A stretch of DNA of 14,778 nt. Source: Deltaproteobacteria bacterium. GTDB taxonomy: Bacteria > Desulfobacterota > Desulfobacteria > Desulfobacterales > B30-G6. The DNA lies in NCBI GenBank assembly GCA_003647375.1, contig QMMS01000087.1:1-14778 (forward strand). The letters are read 5' to 3'. How positions within the stretch are numbered: the first letter of the stretch is position 1; each line of letters begins with the position of its first letter. Under the pieces are notes generated by a model, which did no database searches, was not told where the DNA came from, and worked only from the letters and a program-made list of their open reading frames with translations. Of this stretch, positions 7,654-14,778 are shown one piece after another. A program made the position numbers and the translations under genes.

Positions 7654-7881
7654 ATGCCCTATCAGTATTCAATCGATGAAGAGCGCTGTAAAGGATGTGC
7701 GTTGTGCGTAACCGTTTGTCCTAAAGACGTTCTGGAAATTGCTACGGATGTCAGCCCGAAAGGTTATTTTCCTGCCTATCAGGCGAGACCCGAAGACTGT
7801 ATATTCTGTGCTACCTGTTGCCGAATGTGTCCGGACGTCGCCATAACCATTACAGAATCAGTTGAGAACATAACCGATTGA
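7654..7881 (+). CDS. 2-oxoacid:ferredoxin oxidoreductase delta subunit, 2x[4Fe-4S] ferredoxin
   Basis: The 75-aa protein has two complete [4Fe-4S] motifs: CxxCxxCxxxCP at residues 12-23 and again at 49-60, with an extra cysteine at 56. It is the small electron-transfer subunit (KorD/VorC/PorD type) that carries electrons from the thiamine diphosphate site to soluble ferredoxin. It sits directly upstream of the alpha subunit, in the usual order for four-gene complexes. The start at 7654 was chosen from the ribosome-binding site; starting at 7639 would add five residues (80 aa). Confidence 0.92.
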   Translation: MPYQYSIDEERCKGCALCVTVCPKDVLEIATDVSPKGYFPAYQARPEDCIFCATCCRMCPDVAITITESVENITD

Positions 7882-7900
7882 CAAAATCCGGAGGAGTAAA

Positions 7901-8968
7901 ATGGCTAAGGTTTTAATGAAAGGCAATGAAGCAATTGGTGAAGCGGCCATTCGGGCAGGATGTTTGAACTATTTTGCATATCCCATCACACCGCAATCGG
8001 AAGTGGCGGAATATCTCGCCAGAAGAATGAAGGAGGTCGACGGGGTTTTTCTGCAAGGAGAAAGCGAAGTGGCCGTCTCTTATATGATTTTTGGCGCATC
8101 TGCTGCCGGTGCCCGTGTTTTCACGACCTCGTCGAGCCCGGGAATCAGCCTGATGAGCGAAGGCATCAGCTACATAGCAGGCGCTCAGTGCCCGGCGGTT
8201 TTTGTCAATATCATGCGCGGCGGTCCAGGGTTGGGGGGGATTCTGCCATCACAGGCAGATTACCTTCAGGCAACCAAAGGCGGGGGACATGGTGATTTCC
8301 GGTTGCTGGTCATGGCGCCTGCGAGTGTTCAGGAAGCCGTAACGATGGTGATGCAAGCATTCCCCCTGGCTGAAAAATACAGAAACCCGGTCATGATTCT
8401 GGGAGACGGGCTGATTGGGCAAATGATGGAACCTGTTGAATTTTCCGACGATCTGAAAACAGATGCCAGCGACAAAGATTCCTGGGCAACCAATGGCATG
8501 GATCACCGCGGCAGCAGTCAGCGGAATCTCGTCAAGTCGCTTTTTTTAGATCCCGAAGCGCTTAATCAGCACAACCTGACATTGAAGGCCAAATATGACC
8601 AGATGAAACAAGAAGAGGTCCGCTTCGATACCTACAATATCGACACAGACTACCAGGTGCTCATCGTCAGCTACGGTACCATGAGCCGTGTATGCCGGAC
8701 AGCCATAGATAACATGAAAAAGGAGGGTGTCGAAGTCGGCATGGTCAGGCCCCAGACACTCTTCCCGTTCCCGGAAGAGCAGGTCTTGGCCGCCGCCGAA
8801 AAGAAATCCTGCAAGGCCGTGGCTAGTATTGAAATGAGCATGGGACAGATGATTGAAGATATTCAAAGATCGGTTCAGGGCAAAAGGCCTGTTCACTGGT
8901 ATGGCAAATGCGGTGGGGATGTTCCCACTCCGGAAGAAGTGACGGAATTTGTCCACACATTGCTGTAA
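7901..8968 (+). CDS. vorB: 2-oxoacid:ferredoxin oxidoreductase alpha subunit (VorB/KorA type)
   Basis: The 355-aa protein is the pyrimidine-binding plus domain II subunit of a pyruvate:ferredoxin oxidoreductase-family enzyme. Visible family motifs are YPITP (27-31), GESE (53-56), SSSPG (77-81), RGGPG (106-110) and GGGHGD (127-132). The opening MAKVLMKGNEAIGEAAIRAG is typical of proteins annotated VorB (3-methyl-2-oxobutanoate/2-ketoisovalerate:ferredoxin oxidoreductase). The complex decarboxylates a 2-oxoacid to its acyl-CoA and reduces ferredoxin. GGAGGAG ends 4 nt before the ATG. Sequence alone does not separate branched-chain oxoacids from 2-oxoglutarate; as a Kor it would serve the TCA cycle of an anaerobe lacking the NAD-linked dehydrogenase. 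Confidence 0.92.
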   Translation: MAKVLMKGNEAIGEAAIRAGCLNYFAYPITPQSEVAEYLARRMKEVDGVFLQGESEVAVSYMIFGASAAGARVFTTSSSPGISLMSEGISYIAGAQCPAVFVNIMRGGPGLGGILPSQADYLQATKGGGHGDFRLLVMAPASVQEAVTMVMQAFPLAEKYRNPVMILGDGLIGQMMEPVEFSDDLKTDASDKDSWATNGMDHRGSSQRNLVKSLFLDPEALNQHNLTLKAKYDQMKQEEVRFDTYNIDTDYQVLIVSYGTMSRVCRTAIDNMKKEGVEVGMVRPQTLFPFPEEQVLAAAEKKSCKAVASIEMSMGQMIEDIQRSVQGKRPVHWYGKCGGDVPTPEEVTEFVHTLL

Positions 8969-8974
8969 AAGGAG
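8967..8974 (+). promoter_or_regulatory. Ribosome-binding site that sets the beta subunit start
   Basis: AAAAGGAG overlaps the alpha-subunit stop codon and lies 8 nt before ATG 8983. The frame is open back to 8908, but those upstream codons lie inside the alpha gene and give no family sequence. Confidence 0.75.
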
Positions 8975-8982
8975 TTGATATT

Positions 8983-9726
8983 ATGGGAAAAACATTTACA
9001 AAACCCAAATCTTTATCCGACCAGATAACCCATTACTGCCCGGGGTGCACACATGGTGTCATTCACAGGCTGGTGGCGGAAGTTATCGATGAACTGGATA
9101 TAAGTGGGCGTACCGTCGGTATCGCACCGGTAGGTTGTGCCGTACTTGCATATAATTACTTCACATTCGATTTTCAGGAAGCGGCGCACGGTCGTGCGCC
9201 GGCAATGGCTACCGGCATTAAACGAGTCCGACCGGACCTCATGGTATTTACATACCAGGGAGACGGCGATCTGGCGAGTATCGGCATGGGTGAAATCATC
9301 CATGCTGCCAACCGGGGAGAAAAATTTACCACCATTTTTGTGAACAACGCTATTTATGGAATGACCGGTGGACAAATGGCCCCCACAAGCATGCCGAACC
9401 AGCGCACAACGACATCACCTTTCGGTCGTGATGTTGACGATGTGGGTATGCCCATCAAAGTGGCGGAGTTAATTGCCGCACTGCAAACCCCCGCATACAT
9501 CGTCAGGCAAGCTGTTTTGAAACCCAAGCATATTGTCAAGGCCAAAAAAGTCATCAAACGGGCCTTTCAGTACCAGATGGAAGCCCGCTGTTTCAGCCTG
9601 GTGGAACTGATCAGCACTTGCCCAACCAACTGGGGATTGACACCGGTTGATGCTGTCAAATGGGCGGAAGACAACATGTTGCCCTACTATCCGTTGGGCG
9701 AATACAAAACACCGGAGGCGGCCTGA
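8983..9726 (+). CDS. 2-oxoacid:ferredoxin oxidoreductase beta subunit (thiamine diphosphate-binding)
   Basis: The 247-aa protein has the thiamine diphosphate/Mg2+ signature GDGD (93-96), followed about 26 residues later by NN (121-122) and YGMTGGQ (125-131). The N-terminal CPGCTHG (19-25) is typical of KorB/VorA-type beta subunits. These residues hold the cofactor that decarboxylates the 2-oxoacid. The start at 8983 gives the family's normal N-terminus and length. The gene follows the alpha subunit after 14 nt. Downstream the operon is interrupted by a 308-nt non-coding gap before the gamma subunit, which is unusual for these tightly packed clusters. Confidence 0.93.
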   Translation: MGKTFTKPKSLSDQITHYCPGCTHGVIHRLVAEVIDELDISGRTVGIAPVGCAVLAYNYFTFDFQEAAHGRAPAMATGIKRVRPDLMVFTYQGDGDLASIGMGEIIHAANRGEKFTTIFVNNAIYGMTGGQMAPTSMPNQRTTTSPFGRDVDDVGMPIKVAELIAALQTPAYIVRQAVLKPKHIVKAKKVIKRAFQYQMEARCFSLVELISTCPTNWGLTPVDAVKWAEDNMLPYYPLGEYKTPEAA

Positions 9727-10034
9727 GCATTTATTCCGTCATTTGAAACCTGGTCCTTTGGGCCAGGTCAGAGATGTTTGGCTATGCCGATGTTGTTATT
9801 AATTAAATCCGAAGCACAAAATTCGAAATCCTAAACAATATCTAATGATCCAAATTCGAATGATCAAAACAAGACCTTGGAGACACAAGTTCAAACACCA
9901 TGTTTGAATCATTTGAGCATTCGATATTTGGATTTGTTTCGTATTTCGATATTCGGATTTAGAATTTATCATACTTTGTTGTGCACGTTTGAGCATGAAA
10001 ATTTATGGCAACCGGTATAGAATGAGGAGGAACA
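9727..10034. other. Gene-free gap between beta and gamma subunit genes
   Basis: These 308 nt hold repeat copy A (9730-9951), starting three bases after the beta stop. AT-rich, TTCGAATTT-like sequence and the short leader of the gamma gene follow. No conserved gene is evident. A promoter for gamma-cmk could lie at 9960-10030, but I cannot define one. Confidence 0.6.
9730..9951 (+). repeat. Intergenic repeat copy A (~222 bp)
   Basis: It runs from TTTATTCCGTCATTT to TTTCGTATTTCGATA and matches copy B (13259-13606) in reverse complement. Long identical blocks include GGGCCAGGTCAGAGAT, ATCCGAAGCACAAAATTCG and TGATCCAAATTCGAATGATC. Internal hairpins are ACCTGGTC/GGCCAGGT (9748-9768) and TTCAAACA/TGTTTGAA (9890-9908). 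This copy lacks the three inserts of copy B and so shows the empty sites, at 9836/9837, 9908/9909 and 9936/9937. Its ends are not inverted repeats of each other. Confidence 0.85.
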
Positions 10035-10577
10035 ATGCAGACTGAAGTACAGTTCGCCGGTTTTGGTGGACAAGGTATCATGGTAATGGGGAAAATTCTC
10101 GCGCATGCCGCAATGGAGGAAGGTTTGGAGGTGTCGTGGGTTCCTTCTTATGGGCCGGAAATGAGGGGTGGTACAGCATACTGCACCGTTGTGGTGAGCG
10201 ATCAACCCATTGGATCACCCGTAATCAAGAATCCTACCCACCTGGTTGCCATGAATCGGCCGTCCCTGGAAAAATTCGCAGGCACGATCAAACCTGGAGG
10301 GATTATTTTTATCAATGGTTCACTCATATCCATTCGAAGCGGTCGTGATGATGTGCAGGAACTGATCGTCCCGGTTATCGAAATCGCAAGGGACCTCGGA
10401 ACGGTTAAAGCTGCGAATGTCGTCGCGTTGGCGTCTTTTGTGGCAAAAAGCAACATCGTCCGCATCGCCTCCCTGAAAGCATCCATTGAAGAAGAATTCG
10501 CATCCAAGAAAAAGCTGATCCCCTTGAACATGAAAGCTGTCGAAGAAGGTATCAAGGCGGCCGGCAACCCTGAATGA
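10035..10577 (+). CDS. 2-oxoacid:ferredoxin oxidoreductase gamma subunit
   Basis: The 180-aa protein has the gamma-domain signatures GFGGQG (9-14) and SYGPEMRGGTA (38-48), as in KorC/PorC family subunits, which pack against the alpha/beta core. A strong GAGGAGG (10024-10030) lies 4 nt before the ATG. The neighbouring gap separates it from its partners delta, alpha and beta. At the other end its stop is one base from the cmk start, so it may be expressed with cmk as well as by read-through from the upstream operon. Confidence 0.92.
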   Translation: MQTEVQFAGFGGQGIMVMGKILAHAAMEEGLEVSWVPSYGPEMRGGTAYCTVVVSDQPIGSPVIKNPTHLVAMNRPSLEKFAGTIKPGGIIFINGSLISIRSGRDDVQELIVPVIEIARDLGTVKAANVVALASFVAKSNIVRIASLKASIEEEFASKKKLIPLNMKAVEEGIKAAGNPE

Positions 10578-10578
10578 T

Positions 10579-11295
10579 ATGGCAGAACGCGTAAAAAACA
10601 GACCCTGTGAATCCGAAAAAGCCCTGCTGATCACCATCGACGGGCCGGCTGGATCCGGAAAGACAACCGTAAGCCGTTTGCTTGCAAAACGGCTTAATTA
10701 CCAGTATGTGGACACTGGTGCACTTTACCGCTGCATTGCCTTTGAAGTAAATAAAGCCGGTATTGTACCAGGCGACAACAAGCAGATACAAAAACTTTGT
10801 CAGGATCTCTCCCTATTGTTTCGGAAAATTAACGGTAAGTCACGGATCTTTTCCAACGATAAAGACATCACCGATAAAATCAGAACACCTGAGGTGACGA
10901 TGCTTGCTTCAGCTGTATCGGCCCTGCCTGCTGTCAGGCAGTATCTGTTAGATGTTCAAAGAAAAATGGGAGAAAAGAAATCGGTTGTCTTTGAAGGCCG
11001 AGACATGGGGACGGTGGTATTTCCCGAGGCGGATGTCAAGTTTTATATAGATGCGGCAATTGACGCCAGAGCACAGCGACGACACAGCGAGTTGAAATCT
11101 CAGCATACTCAAACATTGGAAACGGTGCAGGAAGACATGAAAAACCGGGACCACAATGACAGTAACAGGGAATTGTCCCCATTAAAACCTGCCGAAGATG
11201 CTTTTATCATCGACACCACCCATCTATCCGCTGAGGGAGTTGTCGAGGTGATGCTGAATACCATATTGACACTTTCCAATGAAAGCGGTTCGTAA
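10579..11295 (+). CDS. cmk: Cytidylate kinase
   Basis: The 238-aa protein has the P-loop GPAGSGKTT (22-30), the CMP-site DTGALYR (45-51) and GRDMGT (140-145), where most family members have GRDIGT, followed by the lid-region ARAQRRHSEL (163-172). It phosphorylates CMP and dCMP with ATP in pyrimidine salvage and nucleic-acid precursor supply. Length is normal for the family, with about 14 extra residues before the first strand. The ATG at 10579 is one base after the gamma-subunit stop. cmk next to rpsA is a widespread arrangement. Confidence 0.94.
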   Translation: MAERVKNRPCESEKALLITIDGPAGSGKTTVSRLLAKRLNYQYVDTGALYRCIAFEVNKAGIVPGDNKQIQKLCQDLSLLFRKINGKSRIFSNDKDITDKIRTPEVTMLASAVSALPAVRQYLLDVQRKMGEKKSVVFEGRDMGTVVFPEADVKFYIDAAIDARAQRRHSELKSQHTQTLETVQEDMKNRDHNDSNRELSPLKPAEDAFIIDTTHLSAEGVVEVMLNTILTLSNESGS

Positions 11296-11400
11296 TTTCT
11301 TTCATATGAACGAATTAATGAAATTAAATATTGTAATATGATATAGGGTCTGTTAATAATTGTAGGTTATACGGCTATAAAGTGCCGATAAAAAATGGTT

Positions 11401-11408
11401 AAGGGGGT
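11401..11408 (+). promoter_or_regulatory. Ribosome-binding site that sets the rpsA start
   Basis: AAGGGGGT lies 10 nt before ATG 11419. The earlier in-frame ATG 11395 has no Shine-Dalgarno, and starting there would put this site inside the coding sequence. Confidence 0.65.
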
Positions 11409-11418
11409 AACACGATTA

Positions 11419-13227
11419 ATGGAAGATCTTACAGACAACAGCTCAACGGAAAACATCAACAAGGGTGGTTTAGAAAACGATTCTGCGCCGGCCGATGAAA
11501 GTGAAGAGACATCAGCCTCGTCCGAGCCCGAGGTCAAACAGGTGGCAGAAGACGACATGGAAAGCATGATGGATCTGTACGAAGAAAGCTTTAAGCGTTT
11601 TGCAGAGGGCGAAGTCGTCATAGGTCGAATCATTTCCATCGACAAAGACCATGTCCTGGTTGACATAGGGTATAAATCCGAAGGGCAGATCAATATCAAT
11701 GAATTTATGGATGACAACGGCGACATCAAGGCCAGCATTGACGACCCTGTTGAAGTCATGGTTGAATGGTGGGACGACGAGAATGAGGTTGTCGTTCTAT
11801 CAAAAGAAAAAGCCACCAAGGTAAAGGTCTGGGAAGAGATCAAGAAGGCCCACGATGCAGATGAAACCGTAGAAGGCACCATAACAAACCGCGTAAAAGG
11901 CGGTTTTTCTGTTGATATCGGTGTCCAGGCTTTTCTACCCGGATCGCAGGCCGATTTACGACCTATACGAAATCTCGACGACATGGTCGGCAATGCCTAT
12001 GAATTCAAGATATTGAAATATAACAGGAAAAGAAGCAATATTGTTCTCTCTCGGCGGGCAATTCTGGAAAAAGAGCGAGAGTCAAAAAGGGCTGCAACGC
12101 TCTCTTCAATCGAAGAGGGCAAGGTCATCGATGGTGTTGTTAAAAATATTACCGAATACGGTGTATTTGTTGATCTGGGCGGGGTCGATGGTCTTCTCCA
12201 TATCACGGATATCTCCTGGGGCAGGGTAAAGCACCCATCGGAACTTTTTTCCATGGGGGACCAGATCTCGGTAAAAGTACTGAACCTGGATCTTGAAAAA
12301 GAGCGGGTGTCCCTGGGCATGAAGCAGTTGACCGAAGATCCGTGGTTGACGGCAAAAGACAAATACGCCGTTGGATCCAAGGTCACTGGGAAAATCGTCA
12401 GCCTTACCGACTATGGTGCCTTTGTGGAACTGGAGGAAGGTATCGAAGGGTTGATACACGTGTCGGAAATGTCATGGACCCGAAAAGTAAGGCATCCCTC
12501 TAAGATTGTTTCGGTCGCAGAAATTGTCGAAGCGGTGGTTCTGGACATCAAACCGGAAAGCAGGCGAATCTCACTCGGCATGAAACAGGTAGCCCCCAAC
12601 CCATGGGACGTTATCAGCGAAAAGTATGCCGTGGGAACCACCATCGAGGGCAAAATTAAAAACATTACGGATTTTGGACTGTTTGTCGGGATCGACGAAG
12701 GCATCGACGGCCTGGTTCATATATCGGATATATCCTGGACAAAACGGATCAAGCACCCATCTGAAATGTATCAGAAAGGCGACGTTATCCAGGCTATTGT
12801 ACTCGAAATCGATAAGGATAACGAAAGATTTTCACTGGGTATCAAACAACTCCAGGCAGATCCATGGGAGACGGTGACTGAACGCTACAAGGTCGGCAAA
12901 GAAATCACCGGTACCATCACGAATGTGACGGATTTCGGCATATTTGTCGAACTTGAAGAGGGCATCGAAGGTCTCGTGCATGTGTCGGAGATCAGTAAAG
13001 AAAAAATTAAAACACCGGTAGGAATGTTTAACATCAGCGATGTCATTACTGCGCGGGTCATGAATATCAATAGTGAAGAACGCCGCATCGGTCTATCGAT
13101 AAAACGAATGGAGATAGAGGATGAGCAGGAATTGCTGACCGAGTATGTAAATAACATCGGTCCTGCTACCTCCAGCTTCGGTGAAATTTTGCGCGAAAAT
13201 CTTCAAGAGAAGCTTAACGACGAATAA
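11419..13227 (+). CDS. rpsA: 30S ribosomal protein S1
   Basis: From ATG 11419 the protein has 602 aa and six S1 RNA-binding domains, at about residues 64-130, 148-212, 233-301, 318-388, 405-475 and 492-562. Domains 3-6 are near-copies with the pattern GxxxxGxVxxxTxYGxFVxLxxGxxGLxHxSxxSW. Domains 1-2 are more divergent, as expected for the ribosome-binding half. S1 recruits and unfolds mRNA on the 30S subunit. An acidic, Ser/Glu-rich N-terminal tail of ~50 residues precedes domain 1. Starting at 11395 would add eight residues without a ribosome-binding site. The 123-nt leader after cmk may hold its own promoter or an autoregulatory element, but I see no clear one. Confidence 0.95.
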   Translation: MEDLTDNSSTENINKGGLENDSAPADESEETSASSEPEVKQVAEDDMESMMDLYEESFKRFAEGEVVIGRIISIDKDHVLVDIGYKSEGQININEFMDDNGDIKASIDDPVEVMVEWWDDENEVVVLSKEKATKVKVWEEIKKAHDADETVEGTITNRVKGGFSVDIGVQAFLPGSQADLRPIRNLDDMVGNAYEFKILKYNRKRSNIVLSRRAILEKERESKRAATLSSIEEGKVIDGVVKNITEYGVFVDLGGVDGLLHITDISWGRVKHPSELFSMGDQISVKVLNLDLEKERVSLGMKQLTEDPWLTAKDKYAVGSKVTGKIVSLTDYGAFVELEEGIEGLIHVSEMSWTRKVRHPSKIVSVAEIVEAVVLDIKPESRRISLGMKQVAPNPWDVISEKYAVGTTIEGKIKNITDFGLFVGIDEGIDGLVHISDISWTKRIKHPSEMYQKGDVIQAIVLEIDKDNERFSLGIKQLQADPWETVTERYKVGKEITGTITNVTDFGIFVELEEGIEGLVHVSEISKEKIKTPVGMFNISDVITARVMNINSEERRIGLSIKRMEIEDEQELLTEYVNNIGPATSSFGEILRENLQEKLNDE

Positions 13228-13247
13228 ATTTGTTTTACAAATTTATT
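13223..13247 (+). terminator. AT-rich hairpin at the rpsA stop, possible weak terminator
   Basis: A perfect 10-bp stem, AATAAATTTG with CAAATTTATT, and the loop TTTTA span the rpsA stop codon. No T-tract follows and the stem has almost no GC, so termination is uncertain; it may protect the mRNA 3' end instead. Confidence 0.3.
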
Positions 13248-13273
13248 TGACGCGACGTTATCGCTACACGAAA

Positions 13274-13312
13274 CGGTTCGACTAACTCACCGCCCTGAGC
13301 AAGGTCGAAGGG
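13274..13312 (+). repeat. 39-nt palindromic REP-like element, copy 1
   Basis: It has outer complementary ends TTCGAC/GTCGAA and an inner stem CTCA/TGAG around CCGCCC. The element is GC-rich in AT-rich surroundings. Its borders are set by comparison with the uninterrupted copy A at 9936/9937. This TTCGAC...GTCGAAGGG type is familiar from intergenic regions of many environmental bacteria. Confidence 0.75.
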
Positions 13313-13340
13313 CAAATCCAAATATCAAATGCTCAAATGA

Positions 13341-13387
13341 TTGAAGAACCCCGCAGCAAGCTACGGGGTTAGCGAGCGCTGTTTCGG
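13341..13387 (+). repeat. 47-nt palindromic element with AACCCCG/CGGGGTT stem
   Basis: It contains the hairpin AACCCCGCAGC-AA-GCTACGGGGTT (one mismatch in 11 pairs) and a second short palindrome, AGCGCT. It is absent from copy A at 9908/9909. The first two bases (TT) are repeated just after the insert, giving either border ambiguity or a 2-bp duplication. It is a different family from the 39-nt elements. Confidence 0.7.
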
Positions 13388-13459
13388 TTCAAACATAGTG
13401 CGTGAGCTGGTATCTCCAAGGTCCTGTTTTGATCATTCGAATTTGGATCATTCGGTATT

Positions 13460-13498
13460 GCCCTTCGACCTTGCTCAGGGCGGTGAGCCTGTCGAACC
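13460..13498 (-). repeat. 39-nt palindromic REP-like element, copy 2 (inverted)
   Basis: It is the reverse complement of the element at 13274-13312 except for three adjacent bases (AGG versus TAA after TTCGAC). The borders come from the empty site in copy A at 9836/9837. Stem GCTCA/TGAGC lies inside TTCGAC/GTCGAA. Confidence 0.75.
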
Positions 13499-13612
13499 GT
13501 TTAGGATTTCGAATTTTGTGCTTCGGATTTAACTAACTACCGCCATCGGCATAGCCAAATATCTCTGACCTGGCCCAAAGGACCAAGTTTTAAATGACGG
13601 AATAAAAATATC

Positions 13613-14527
13613 ATGTTTTCTAGAAGACATCCATATCTGTTTTCATTTCTTATTTTATCCGCATTGATGGCGGTTGCTGTTTTCTGTATTTTACTGCTGG
13701 TAACAACAACCCTGAAACGCGCCGGGTTATCCGATCTGGTCGTCGAACCCGGTGACGGCCAAGTCGGTGTTGTTGAAATCCAAGGGGTCATCACCGAATC
13801 CAGAGATATTCTTAATTTAATTAAACGATTTCGAGAGAATGATGACATTAAATCGATTGTCATCAGGATCGATTCACCGGGCGGGGTCATTGGACCATCT
13901 CAGGAAATCTACCGGGAAATCCGTAAAACAACACCAGAAAAGAAAGTCATCGCTTCCATGGGATCCGTTGCAGCTTCCGGGGGATACTACATCGCTGCAG
14001 CAACCAACGGCATTGTCGCCAACCCGGGTACCATCACCGGTAGTATTGGTGTTATCATGGCCTACACCAACTTTCGCGCGATTCTCGATAAAATCGGAAT
14101 GGTCCCGGTGGTGATAAAAAGCGGCCCGTTCAAGGATATGGGATCCCCGACAAAAGATATGAGCAAGGAAGAAAAAGAGGTGCTGCAGGCATTTGTCGAC
14201 CAGGCCCATCGACAGTTTGTCACGGCCATTGCCGAAGGCAGGAACATGGATATCGACCATGTCAAATCACTGGCCGACGGTCGGATATATACAGGGGAAG
14301 AGGCGGTAAAACAGGGTCTTGTGGATCGTCTTGGAAATTTTGAAGATGCTATTGAATGGGCAGGTCAACTGGGCGGTATCCAGGGCAGTGTCTCCACTGT
14401 TTACAAGAAAAAAGAAAAACTTTCCTTCCTCAAATACGTCATGGAATCTACCTTCCATGATATTGTCAACCGGATAACCCGTCAGAATATCTTCGGTGGA
14501 TATCTGTATCGTCCTGAAACGGAATAA
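13613..14527 (+). CDS. sppA: Signal peptide peptidase SppA, S49 family
   Basis: The 304-aa protein is of the short, single-domain SppA type. An N-terminal membrane anchor spans about residues 9-30. The Ser/Lys dyad is S122 in ASGGYYIAA (121-129) and K174 in SGPFKDMGSP (170-179); the 52-residue spacing equals that of B. subtilis SppA. IDSPGG (86-91) and GTITGSIGV (139-147) are further S49 motifs. It should degrade cleaved signal peptides in the membrane, with the catalytic domain outside the cytoplasm. Its ribosome-binding site is weak (GGA about 11 nt before the ATG) and lies in repeat copy B. rpsA-sppA adjacency is common in related bacteria. Confidence 0.94.
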   Translation: MFSRRHPYLFSFLILSALMAVAVFCILLLVTTTLKRAGLSDLVVEPGDGQVGVVEIQGVITESRDILNLIKRFRENDDIKSIVIRIDSPGGVIGPSQEIYREIRKTTPEKKVIASMGSVAASGGYYIAAATNGIVANPGTITGSIGVIMAYTNFRAILDKIGMVPVVIKSGPFKDMGSPTKDMSKEEKEVLQAFVDQAHRQFVTAIAEGRNMDIDHVKSLADGRIYTGEEAVKQGLVDRLGNFEDAIEWAGQLGGIQGSVSTVYKKKEKLSFLKYVMESTFHDIVNRITRQNIFGGYLYRPETE

Positions 14528-14778
14528 GCACTTTCTAATCGTGGTATTTGGCTTAGTTACAAATCATGTCCGCATCCGATCCTATGGTATCGACACAATA
14601 ACGCGGCGTCCAAAACGAATGAACATCGAACATCGAACGTCCAACATCGAATGTTGAATTTGAAACATGAAGAAACAGTCGTTGGTATTGAACTGTAATA
14701 GCCAGCACATTTTTATAGCGACTCAACTTGAGTTCACCGACAAGTCTTGTTGCGGAGTACGTTTCAATATTCGTTTTC
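14528..14778. other. Right-edge non-coding sequence
   Basis: No supported gene, terminator or RNA is seen in the last 251 nt. It contains the small tandem repeat at 14614-14666. A downstream gene may begin beyond the window. Confidence 0.5.
14614..14666. repeat. Short degenerate repeat of AACATCGAA units
   Basis: AACATCGAA-like units recur in direct orientation (14622, 14629, 14643) and then inverted (ATGTTGAATTTGAAAC), giving a small palindromic tract. Such sequence is familiar from intergenic DNA of environmental bacteria; no function is evident. Confidence 0.5.

Larger units (their letters stand above)
13259..13606 (-). repeat. Intergenic repeat copy B, interrupted by three short palindromic inserts
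   Basis: In reverse complement it aligns end to end with copy A (9730-9951). Without the inserts at 13274-13312, 13341-13387 and 13460-13498 it is 223 bp against 222 bp. Two of the inserts are inverted copies of each other and can pair as 45-nt arms (13271-13315 with 13458-13502, 42 of 45 matching) around a 142-nt loop. Confidence 0.85.
13228..13612. other. Gene-free gap between rpsA and sppA
   Basis: Almost the whole 385-nt gap is repeat copy B with its three nested inserts. No coding potential is convincing. The repeat ends 6 nt before the sppA start codon, so any sppA leader or ribosome-binding sequence lies within it. Confidence 0.65.

Noticed and set aside
11367..11993. A 208-codon minus-strand reading frame over the start of rpsA
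   Set aside because: Its Ser/Thr-rich composition is what the antisense of an acidic, S1-coding region gives; no ribosome-binding site was seen.
13341..13387. The AACCCCG/CGGGGTT hairpin as a terminator for rpsA
   Set aside because: No T-tract follows the stem, it lies more than 100 nt after the stop, and comparison with copy A shows it to be an inserted repeat element.
14614..14666. A possible CRISPR array
   Set aside because: The units are only about 9 nt, contiguous or nearly so and partly inverted, with no spacers of constant length and no cas gene nearby.

Overview
The window looks like chromosomal DNA of a strictly anaerobic, sulfate-reducer-like deltaproteobacterium (Desulfobacterota, probably Desulfobacterales). 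This is inferred from a clustered ferredoxin-dependent 2-oxoacid oxidoreductase, a long PlsB, a cmk/rpsA/sppA neighbourhood and intergenic palindromic repeats. The exact taxon cannot be read from the sequence. I see no tRNA, rRNA, CRISPR array, transposase or phage gene.

Left part, minus strand (1-4179): plsB (glycerol-3-phosphate acyltransferase) is followed after a single base by a gene that runs off the left edge. That gene is one continuous reading frame joining a MurU-like sugar-1-phosphate nucleotidyltransferase to an AmgK-like sugar kinase. Between plsB and the next gene (4180-4582) lies a 191-bp imperfect palindrome with 35-bp arms, resembling a MITE.

Middle part (4583-6762): a plus-strand gene for a small membrane protein ends at an intrinsic terminator. 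Facing it are a minus-strand pair with overlapping ends: a GH171/DUF1343 (NamZ-type exo-N-acetylmuramidase) gene, then an RNase HI gene with an extra N-terminal domain. NamZ and the MurU-AmgK fusion are in principle successive steps of MurNAc salvage, so the region may encode peptidoglycan recycling.

Right part, plus strand (6908-14527): a SIMIBI-type P-loop NTPase leads into the delta, alpha and beta subunits of a VorB/Kor-type 2-oxoacid:ferredoxin oxidoreductase. A 308-nt gap then precedes the gamma subunit, which is followed after one base by cmk. Next come rpsA (six S1 domains) and sppA (S49 signal peptide peptidase). The gap before gamma and the gap between rpsA and sppA each hold a copy of the same ~222-bp repeat, in opposite orientation. 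The second copy is interrupted by three short palindromic elements of 39, 47 and 39 nt. Removing them restores the length of the first copy almost exactly (223 versus 222 bp). This natural empty-site/filled-site comparison is the most unusual structural signal in the window.
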